A stretch of 43,228 nucleotides of DNA from a virus. Where the stretch lies: the IMG/VR virus record IMGVR_UViG_3300042889_000795, positions 1 to 43,228 of that record; one strand, written 5' to 3'. Positions 38,401-43,228 of the stretch are shown here, in pieces. The number at the start of each line of letters is the position of its first letter. Positions within the stretch are counted from its first letter, which is position 1. The position numbers were made by a program, and so were the translations under genes. A model generated the notes under the pieces. The model did no database searches. It saw only the letters and a program-made list of their open reading frames with translations, and was not told the DNA's origin.

Positions 38401-39630
38401 GGATTAGATTATAAAAACAAAGGATTCTCAACCGATGTAATGTTAAGAGTACAACCTTTAGATAAAAATGGTAAACCAAACGGACCTGCTAGAGCACAAA
38501 AGAATTCTTTAAAGAAAGATGAAAACATTTTCTTCTTTAATGGTTCAATTAATGAAGTTAATAATTTTGTATTAAACTTCTTAGATGATAAGGAGAGAAA
38601 AAGAGTAAAAGGATATGAAGCAATAGTAACAAAAGCAGGAGCATCAAACAAAAATCCAGAAGATAGAGCGGCCGCCTTAGCAGCAGCTGAAAGAATTACT
38701 GGATTAAAAGGTACAAAAGCAATAGCTGCATTGAAACAATTAGCAGGTGATATTAGAACAAAAGCATTTGATGCAGCACCTTCGCATGTACAACAAGCAG
38801 TTTCTAAAGTTAGAAATTTTGGAGGAGCTCAAACAAAATCAGCAGAAAGTTTAATTAAAACAGCAAACACTAATATTAGAAACGCAAATAATGTGATTGA
38901 TAATGCAAAAAATATAGATGGTGGTGATAAAGATTTTGCTAAATTTGCTTACAAAGCAGTTAAGGATTGTAAAGCAAGTGGTACTAAAGATATAACTACA
39001 TGTATAAGACAAAAATTAAGTGCAGCTGGGGAGGATACAACCGATGATAGAGTATGTAAAGTAGCAGTGTTGGCATCTAAAGTAGCAATAGCTGCTGGTG
39101 ATACTAAAGCTGAAAAAGCTTTGAGTAAACATTATAATTTAGCAGTAGAAGCCGGAAATGCTTTAATGGAAGTATTACCAGAAAGTCCTCAATTAATGGG
39201 AGGTTTAATGCAGAAATTGGCAGATGCATTCCCAATGAAGACTTGTATGCAGGGTGAGGAGTTTATGTGTATAGATGGTATGAAAGTAACTCAAAAAACT
39301 TTACAAACTGTATTTGGTGTAGCAAACTATGATGAATTACAAAAAGGTATGAAATTAAAAAGATTACCAAATGGTGAAACTATATTAGTATATGGTGCAA
39401 AAACCAAAGATGGTAAAGATATTCCGATTGGTGTAGTAGGTGCAAGACAAAAAGGTAAAGGATATGAAGGAACTGTTGGTTTTGAAATATCTTGTTCCGA
39501 TGATTTTGCATTAGCTATTTCTGAAGCAAATCGTAAAAATGGAGATACATCCGAATCAAATGAGAAAGCTAGACAATCTATTGGTAAAAGAGTAAATAAT
39601 AGAGCGGCAAAAGCAAATAAGAAAAAATAA
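35440..39630 (+). CDS. 1396-residue multidomain protein with ParB-like motif
   Basis: A very large, Lys/Glu/Ala-rich soluble protein coupled (TAATG) to the nuclease gene. Residues 1-60 are helical (MNMNITELIKEIVSDWAYRV). Residues 100-270 form a charged, proline-rich linker. Residues about 380-396 hold YVSRDGYVIDGHHRWAA, the DGHHR motif of ParB/Srx-like domains. A hydrophobic stretch, KAVKAVAFKVVTTAVFGAAF onward, lies at about 545-600. Near 676 a second leader-like segment, MIYGFIDEA, precedes KSKKTGNVYTV. Residues about 945-1055 hold a domain with FSTDVMLRVQ and KNSLKKDENIFFF that might be PD-(D/E)xK-like. The C-terminal 350 residues are unassigned. A polyvalent protein injected with the DNA is a reasonable guess; nothing proves it. 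Confidence 0.6.
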   Translation: MNMNITELIKEIVSDWAYRVKDGMPDVKNPTHLKELRIVLKEMGISQIEDMLIENLLTEKGKTPQDIAEADKNFTNPILNKKVTYKSTGGEDKEGIVGNLLRQPEGSPARTAAEKMLPPEGSPEREKLNQELGGEGQPKKPEGGEGGAVGGADAEKEKQKQAASMFDPKADPAMGARMDREKAANDKIAQKDKEADSEKSKEEPNPLDAKFNPIDIKDVAKEMPQADTDTFSGGSDIPDAIDPKELEQFNTDINKVAQQVADAKAKGEPAPNVNLCDVTVPGTNLYCDDNLGIPRDEMPQFKGNASPGSRAAGMEADASGEVDTEPVFKEMLKEKGIKTLQTEVPADKLKATQKDLVGAKVVGMMGALEKDPNHPKITAPIYVSRDGYVIDGHHRWAAIVAYNAQNPDKQIPMKTTVLDQDIKDAIPMANKFAEDMGIAPKKADANKETPSAVTSVPKITDKIKQKIDKWTEKEKAFFEKNEGAPGSKERRSLGQALKDKAAGALKAIKKGAKHEVEEFKAAGKGVQNFFSGKPLSEHEQKAVKAVAFKVVTTAVFGAAFGGLSHGVAAFGKHVAMEFIPHIIGETILKGVGKAAVFADADGEAEMDANILKFTELIAKGLEEMEISDEMMEDMVDSYNKKKENGETDNVETPIEPKMKEESIDLANELMLEMIYGFIDEATYPKSDDGKYWVKSKKTGNVYTVIAPKSAQHDVPNKRDIKNAGGTTTPQAPTKKLGAGDFRKTPDMKPDVKKASVPAKKERVETNNPHKKNGDEGKTILEVKPEELDSILEKYVNTGEATPDDMRELAPEYSNQDMADGYSDDDYYSTSNGGRKHSSLVRKEPYKVDKDTRTKLKESGFPEKYIKFLERCINTQVKGKKPPVTELIKQGGAGQIQSQFGEVMAMAFMSMRDPQQRRQLADIMSAEIAKSAEEFGGGKQSSIATKDWVEASLTHAEAFDSAMDEKYGKGQWRFEGAAWDIRSDVESLGLDYKNKGFSTDVMLRVQPLDKNGKPNGPARAQKNSLKKDENIFFFNGSINEVNNFVLNFLDDKERKRVKGYEAIVTKAGASNKNPEDRAAALAAAERITGLKGTKAIAALKQLAGDIRTKAFDAAPSHVQQAVSKVRNFGGAQTKSAESLIKTANTNIRNANNVIDNAKNIDGGDKDFAKFAYKAVKDCKASGTKDITTCIRQKLSAAGEDTTDDRVCKVAVLASKVAIAAGDTKAEKALSKHYNLAVEAGNALMEVLPESPQLMGGLMQKLADAFPMKTCMQGEEFMCIDGMKVTQKTLQTVFGVANYDELQKGMKLKRLPNGETILVYGAKTKDGKDIPIGVVGARQKGKGYEGTVGFEISCSDDFALAISEANRKNGDTSESNEKARQSIGKRVNNRAAKANKKK

Positions 39631-39639
39631 CCCGTTTTT

Positions 39640-39696
39640 ATCCTTCCTTTTGGTTTTTGATATTTATAGATAATAAAAAGACACAAGAGGAAGGAT
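39640..39696 (+). promoter_or_regulatory. Long-range inverted repeat sequestering a late start codon
   Basis: ATCCTTCCT (39640-39648) is perfectly complementary to AGGAAGGAT (39688-39696), which covers part of the ribosome-binding purines and the first two bases of the ATG at 39695. The late-type box (39660-39668) lies in the loop. Transcripts starting at that box would lack the first arm. Confidence 0.5.
39660..39668 (+). promoter_or_regulatory. Late-type promoter box of the lysis operon
   Basis: ATATTTATA, 26 bases before ATG 39695, would drive the 143-residue gene and the endolysin, ending at the terminator near 41000. Confidence 0.55.
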
Positions 39697-40126
39697 GAAG
39701 ACACAGTTACTTTGTACATTTACAACAAAAGAGGAGTTACAAAATACTCTACAACAGATAAGAGAGACTTACCATATAGTCTACAACTATATCTATATAC
39801 TACAAAACAAGTCCAATTTAGAGGAATTGTTTGTGACTTATAATATAGATACTGCTTTCCAACCGGAGACTCCATTGGAAAATACAATACTAATACATAG
39901 AAAGAAAGAATCTAATTCACTTTACACTATTAATGCTCTTAACGAATTAGTTAAAGAGGAGAATGGTGGGGTGTTAGATACATCTTTTGTCATCAATTGG
40001 CAAAAGTTTAAGAATTCAATCATATTAACAAACGCCGAAGGTACAAAGAAAATTCAGACAAGAATTTTTGAAGTAATTGATTTCGGAGAAGGAAATAAAG
40101 AAGTTACGGAAGGACAATCTAAATAA
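39695..40126 (+). CDS. Conserved phage hypothetical protein upstream of endolysin
   Basis: A 143-residue soluble protein beginning MKTQLLCTFTTKEELQNTLQ, with HRKKESNSLYTINALNELV and GGVLDTSFVINWQKFKNSII in the second half. I recall similar conserved proteins in marine T4-like phages, with no function attached. There is no membrane segment, so it is not a holin. AGAGG lies 4 bases before the ATG. It shares an operon with the endolysin, whose start is 8 bases after its stop. An inverted repeat covers its ribosome-binding site in read-through RNA. Confidence 0.65.
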   Translation: MKTQLLCTFTTKEELQNTLQQIRETYHIVYNYIYILQNKSNLEELFVTYNIDTAFQPETPLENTILIHRKKESNSLYTINALNELVKEENGGVLDTSFVINWQKFKNSIILTNAEGTKKIQTRIFEVIDFGEGNKEVTEGQSK

Positions 40127-40134
40127 TTTTTATT

Positions 40135-40974
40135 ATGTTATTAAAAAAAGGAGATAATAACGAAAACGTAAAGTTAATGCAACAAAAGCTGGGTATTGAA
40201 CCAGCGGTAACTAACTTTGGACCTAAAACCGAAGCAGCTGTAAAAGAATGGCAAGCAAAGAATGGTTTAACTGCAGATGGTATTGTAGGACCATCAACTT
40301 GGGCAAAGATTATGGGAGAATCTGTAGCAGCCCCTACTCCAATCGTATCTGCACCAATAGCACCGGTAGGTGGATTAAAATTAGATAAACTTAAAGGACA
40401 TATTCCTGATGCGGTTATTGCTATGATTCCTGATACGGCAGCTAAGTTCCAAATTAATACTCCATTGAGATTGGCACACTTCTTAGCACAATGTGGACAC
40501 GAGAGTGGTGGATTTAGAGCAACTCAAGAAAACCTAAACTATTCAGCAAAAGGATTGGCTGGTATCTTTAAGAAATACTTCCCAACTGAAGCAGCAGCAA
40601 CTCCATATGCTAGACAACCACAAAAGATTGCATCTAAAGTATATGCAAATAGAATGGGCAATGGAACTGAAGCAAGCGGTGAAGGCTATAAATTCAGAGG
40701 TAGAGGATATATCCAATTGACAGGTAAAGAAAATTACACTGCATTTGGTAAATCAATTGGTGAAGATATGACAGCAAACCCTGATAAGGTAGCATCATCT
40801 TACGCTTTATTATCAGCAGCTTGGTTCTTTTCTAAAAACGGATTACATAAGATGGCGGATGAAGGAGCTAGTGATACAGTTGTAACAAAGATTACTAAAA
40901 GAGTAAATGGTGGTACTATTGGATTGCCTGATAGAATTAAACACTTTAAAGAATATTATCATTTATTAGCATAA
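40135..40974 (+). CDS. Endolysin: peptidoglycan-binding plus GH19 lysozyme/chitinase domain
   Basis: A 279-residue enzyme that cuts host peptidoglycan at lysis. Residues 1-62 are a PG_binding_1 domain: LKKGDNNENVKLMQQKLGI, then TEAAVKEWQAKNGLTADGIV and GPSTW. A proline/alanine linker spans 63-82. Residues about 85-279 are a GH19 domain with the catalytic Glu123 in AQCGHESGGF and the signature GYKFRGRGYIQLTGKENY (184-201). There is no signal peptide, so release would need a holin, which I do not see in this window. It follows the hypothetical gene by 8 bases and ends at a strong terminator. The identification is firm. Confidence 0.92.
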   Translation: MLLKKGDNNENVKLMQQKLGIEPAVTNFGPKTEAAVKEWQAKNGLTADGIVGPSTWAKIMGESVAAPTPIVSAPIAPVGGLKLDKLKGHIPDAVIAMIPDTAAKFQINTPLRLAHFLAQCGHESGGFRATQENLNYSAKGLAGIFKKYFPTEAAATPYARQPQKIASKVYANRMGNGTEASGEGYKFRGRGYIQLTGKENYTAFGKSIGEDMTANPDKVASSYALLSAAWFFSKNGLHKMADEGASDTVVTKITKRVNGGTIGLPDRIKHFKEYYHLLA

Positions 40975-40976
40975 TA

Positions 40977-41010
40977 ACAAAAGGGAGAACGTAAAAATTC
41001 TCCCTTTTTA
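40977..41010 (+). terminator. Intrinsic terminator after endolysin
   Basis: AAGGGAGAA (40981-40989) pairs perfectly with TTCTCCCTT (40998-41006) around an 8-base loop, followed by TTTATTT. Confidence 0.88.
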
Positions 41011-41017
41011 TTTGCCT

Positions 41018-41027
41018 TATATTTATA
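41018..41027 (+). promoter_or_regulatory. Late-type promoter box abutting the ADP-ribosyltransferase start
   Basis: TATATTTATA ends only three bases before ATG 41031, matching the arrangement at 33070/33083. A leaderless or nearly leaderless mRNA is implied if the box is a -10-type element. Confidence 0.5.
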
Positions 41028-41030
41028 TAC

Positions 41031-42887
41031 ATGATTTTACTTAAAGAACTATTTGAGGCCAACCCAAAAACAACTGATTTTTCGGCAATATCCAAAAAAA
41101 CAGGTAAATTAGTATATTTTGATACTAAAGATAATATGGATACTGCAGTTAAGGATGGTACACATAATACACCTAAAGTAAAAGGAAAGGATGTAGAAGC
41201 TCCAAAATCTTCCGATTTATTTAAAGGGGATTATGAAAAGGAAAGAGGTGACACAATTGATAATAAAGAACCATCCGAAGAATTTGTAAATGCAATGAAA
41301 GATACAAAAGCTGGGACTGTTGTGGTTCGTCTTAGTAGAAAAAATAAAAACGGAAAAATAGTACCAGATGCCGAATTTAGACAATCGGATATAACATCGG
41401 AACTTATTAAAAAAACATTAGAAGATAATGATATTGATATAAATCTTGTAAATTCTTTTGGAGCAGAAACTAAAATAAAAGATAATGGTAGGAGCAAACC
41501 TTTTCATACATTTATTAGAGATTTGATTATGAAAAGTGTTGAATTAAATCAGTACGCACCAGGTGGAAAGGCTGAAGATGCAAGATATTATAATGCTTAC
41601 GGATTTAGTAAAGATGCTACTGTTGAAAAAATTAAAAAAATAATTGACCCGGAAGGAATTCAAAAGAAAGCAGATAAAAAAATAGCTAAAGCTGAATCGG
41701 ATAAAAATGATTTGTATAACGATAAAACTACTAAAAATTTAACAAATGCACTTTCAAAGGTAAAGAATAAAATTATATTTTCTGGAACATTTACTCCAAA
41801 AGATGTTGCTAAAGTGGCTAACAAATATAAAATAGATGTAAATAGAATATTACAACATCCTGAAATGTATTTTGATATATCCGGATTTACTCCAAATAAA
41901 GAAGATTTAAAAGCTTGGGGTTATAAAAGTTTATCAGAGTATGCTTTAGTTAAAATGGGGAATACCATTTATTTTGGAAAAGATAATGAGACTGATGCTA
42001 TGGATGATTTATCAAATTTACAATTAGCATATCCACTAAAATATAAAACACTTTCAGATGATGAGTGGAATAAGACAATGCAGAATGAGTTAGAGAACCC
42101 AACAACTGTGGATGGTGGACTTCGTAACTTTATTAAAAAGGAAAGGGGAGATGATAAGGATAATTCTTTTGTAGGTATTTCGGAAGCTAATGATAAAAAT
42201 CAATCTAAATGGGTTAAGCAGCAAGCTAAAAAGAATCCAAATTATATAAATGATATGATTTCATATCAATCAATGATTAACAAAGATGCATTAAATAGAA
42301 TTGATGAGATGTTGAAATCAGAACCACCACCTCCAGTACAAACAAACGCTTTGTATAGGGGTATGGCTATGAATTCTTTTGATTATTCTAAATTTATGAA
42401 ATCTTTTAAGGAAGGTGGTAATATTGATTTACCAATATCTTCATTTTCATTTGATGCAACAACAGCTACTGAATTTGCTAATAATGTTGGTAACGCAAAT
42501 TCATTGGTAAATGAATCAAATAATCAATCCATAATAATCAAAGTAGTAAATTCAAAAAATACATTCAATGGATTTTGTATGAATGCAAATGTAGGTAATG
42601 TATCTGCTAAAAATAAAGATAAAATGTTTGGTAATGATTTTGGTGATTGGTCTGGCCAACATGAAGTACTTTTACCATCAAACAATAAATATAAAGTTGT
42701 GAAAACCGAATCTACAAAAATGGAAAAAGGCCGTAATTTTACTATTATAACATTAGAACAAGCGGGAACTAAAAACGAAATTAAGTTAAGAGAGTTTATA
42801 GATGATAACGAAAAGGACATTTTAAAGAAACATCTACAATATCCAAACAGAACATCATTATTATATACAAAAGAAGGGGAAAATTAA
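41031..42887 (+). CDS. Alt-like ADP-ribosyltransferase, probably head-packaged
   Basis: A 618-residue protein. The C-terminal part (about 430-590) carries the ADP-ribosyltransferase motifs in order: Arg443 in NALYRGMAM, Ser471-Phe-Ser473 in ISSFSFDATTATEFA (the S-T-S position), and Gln543-His-Glu545 in SGQHEVLLPSNNKYKVV (the E-x-E position). T4 Alt has E-x-E here, so Gln is a notable change. The N-terminus MILLKELFEANPK resembles the T4 Alt leader MELITELFDED, which directs Alt into the prohead. T4 Alt is injected with the DNA and modifies host RNA polymerase. A similar role is inferred, though targets are unknown. The middle (about 60-430) is lysine rich and unassigned. The SKKTGKLVYF segment echoes SKKTGNVYTV in the 1396-residue protein. 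Confidence 0.75.
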   Translation: MILLKELFEANPKTTDFSAISKKTGKLVYFDTKDNMDTAVKDGTHNTPKVKGKDVEAPKSSDLFKGDYEKERGDTIDNKEPSEEFVNAMKDTKAGTVVVRLSRKNKNGKIVPDAEFRQSDITSELIKKTLEDNDIDINLVNSFGAETKIKDNGRSKPFHTFIRDLIMKSVELNQYAPGGKAEDARYYNAYGFSKDATVEKIKKIIDPEGIQKKADKKIAKAESDKNDLYNDKTTKNLTNALSKVKNKIIFSGTFTPKDVAKVANKYKIDVNRILQHPEMYFDISGFTPNKEDLKAWGYKSLSEYALVKMGNTIYFGKDNETDAMDDLSNLQLAYPLKYKTLSDDEWNKTMQNELENPTTVDGGLRNFIKKERGDDKDNSFVGISEANDKNQSKWVKQQAKKNPNYINDMISYQSMINKDALNRIDEMLKSEPPPPVQTNALYRGMAMNSFDYSKFMKSFKEGGNIDLPISSFSFDATTATEFANNVGNANSLVNESNNQSIIIKVVNSKNTFNGFCMNANVGNVSAKNKDKMFGNDFGDWSGQHEVLLPSNNKYKVVKTESTKMEKGRNFTIITLEQAGTKNEIKLREFIDDNEKDILKKHLQYPNRTSLLYTKEGEN

Positions 42888-42898
42888 TCCCCTTTTTT
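42874..42898 (+). terminator. Intrinsic terminator overlapping the transferase stop
   Basis: AAGGGGA (42874-42880) pairs with TCCCCTT (42888-42894), followed by TTTT. The TAA stop of the preceding gene lies in the loop. Confidence 0.8.
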
Positions 42899-42899
42899 A

Positions 42900-42931
42900 T
42901 TTGGTAGTTTCGTATATTTTTCGTATCTTTG
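42900..42931 (+). promoter_or_regulatory. Host-type promoter TTTGG-N19-TATCTTTG
   Basis: TTTGG (42900-42904) and TATCTTTG (42924-42931) have a 19-base spacer and the same TTCG before the -7 box as the other copies. This is the first of two such promoters before gp32. Confidence 0.72.
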
Positions 42932-42953
42932 AGTAAATCTCAAACATATATAC

Positions 42954-43073
42954 ATGCTTAAATGGGTTAAAAATATACTTCAAAAAAGATTTGGAAAGTC
43001 CGATAATTTGTCGTATATTTGTAATCTCTTAATATTTATATACATAGAGGGTGAAGGACACTCACCTAAATAA
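42954..43073 (+). CDS. Possible 39-residue small protein
   Basis: The frame runs from ATG 42954 to TAA 43071-43073. Its start, MLKWVKNILQKRFGKS, is basic and amphipathic, and a hydrophobic stretch follows. It begins 22 bases after a host-type -7 box, which is good placement. Against it, the second host-type promoter and a late-type box lie inside its reading frame, so its C-terminal part is shaped by promoter sequence. It may be leader sequence only. Confidence 0.25.
   Translation: MLKWVKNILQKRFGKSDNLSYICNLLIFIYIEGEGHSPK
42990..43021 (+). promoter_or_regulatory. Second host-type promoter TTTGG-N19-TATATTTG
   Basis: TTTGG (42990-42994) and TATATTTG (43014-43021) are again exactly 19 bases apart. 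It would start a leader of about 80 bases before the gp32-like gene. Confidence 0.72.
43032..43040 (+). promoter_or_regulatory. Late-type box before the gp32-like gene
   Basis: ATATTTATA lies 67 bases before ATG 43108 and downstream of two host-type promoters. This suggests that gp32 is expressed both early and late. Confidence 0.45.
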
Positions 43074-43107
43074 AACCATAAAACATAAACTCTTAAAACG
43101 TAAAAAA

Positions 43108-43228
43108 ATGGCTATTAACTTAGACGCAATCAGAGGTAGACTGAACAAACTACAAAGCACAACTTCAAAGAAAGTAGAACTTTGGAAACCAGCTCCGGGC
43201 AAACACACTATTCGTTTAGTCCCTTACA
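43108..43228 (+). CDS. Single-stranded DNA-binding protein, gp32-like (5' part)
   Basis: Only the first 40 codons are inside the window. The start MAINLDAIRGRLNKLQSTTS, then VELWKPAPGKHTIRLVPY, matches the N-terminal basic segment and the W-x-P-x-x-GKxxxRLVPY opening of the core domain of T4-like gp32 proteins. In T4, gp32 coats single-stranded DNA in replication, recombination and repair, and its N-terminal segment gives cooperative binding. Three promoter elements stacked in the 200 bases upstream suggest strong expression through infection. The gene runs off the end. Confidence 0.8.
   Translation, partial: MAINLDAIRGRLNKLQSTTSKKVELWKPAPGKHTIRLVPY

Noticed and set aside
39695-40126. Holin candidate because of its place before the endolysin
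   Set aside because: No hydrophobic membrane segment is present. The protein is soluble, and similar conserved proteins occur in other T4-like phages.
14-43040. T4 late promoters TATAAATA reading leftward from the complementary strand
   Set aside because: The reverse complement of each box is TATAAATA-like, but no - strand genes are supported anywhere, and the boxes have consistent positions before + strand starts. A + strand element is the better reading.

Overview
This window looks like part of a large contractile-tailed phage (T4-like myovirus, Straboviridae-like in the broad sense) of a Bacteroidota host. Three things support this. A tail sheath (gp18-like), tail tube (gp19-like), T4-type baseplate proteins and the start of a gp32-like single-stranded-DNA-binding protein are all present. 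Four promoters match the Bacteroidota sigma-A pattern, TTTGG, 19 bases, TATMTTTG. One exported protein has a Bacteroidota-style signal peptide ending in SFGQ. The DNA is AT-rich and every supported gene lies on the + strand.

Layout. (1) 1-20.4 kb is an adhesion region. It holds a 3369-aa fibre and a 2455-aa fibre, both with long Gly-Thr-Ser triplet tracts. The second ends in a peptidase-S74 chaperone domain. Between them lie a PKD plus BspA-like leucine-rich adhesin, a tail-fibre-assembly-chaperone-like protein and small structural proteins. (2) 20.5-32.6 kb is the tail module: sheath, tube, gp26-like baseplate/assembly protein with a possibly frameshifted small partner, tape measure, and four or five baseplate genes. 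(3) 32.6-42.9 kb is an accessory block: a phage tmRNA with an unusually long tag, a ParB-like protein, a compact family-A DNA polymerase, an exported DNA/RNA non-specific nuclease, a 1396-aa protein with a ParB-like motif, a conserved hypothetical, a GH19 endolysin, and a T4 Alt-like ADP-ribosyltransferase. (4) 42.9 kb to the end carries stacked promoters and the start of the gp32-like gene.

Two promoter classes appear to divide the transcription. TTTGG-N19-TATMTTTG sites precede the tmRNA, the polymerase and gp32, and look host-sigma dependent, hence early or middle. An ATATTTATA box sits in almost every gap in front of structural or lysis operons, often just after an intrinsic terminator, and looks like a phage-specific late promoter. 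It is the reverse complement of the T4 late box TATAAATA.

The most interesting points are: two cupredoxin-like domains with complete type-1 copper ligand sets inside the first fibre; the tmRNA with a roughly 23-residue tag ending ADYAVAA; two genes with near-identical, apparently leaderless 5' ends and T4 capsid-targeting-like N-termini, one of them the ADP-ribosyltransferase; the exported nuclease; a long-range hairpin that would hide one late start codon in read-through RNA; and the possible +1/-2 frameshift just before the tape measure. All calls come from reading the sequence and translations; no search or folding program was run.
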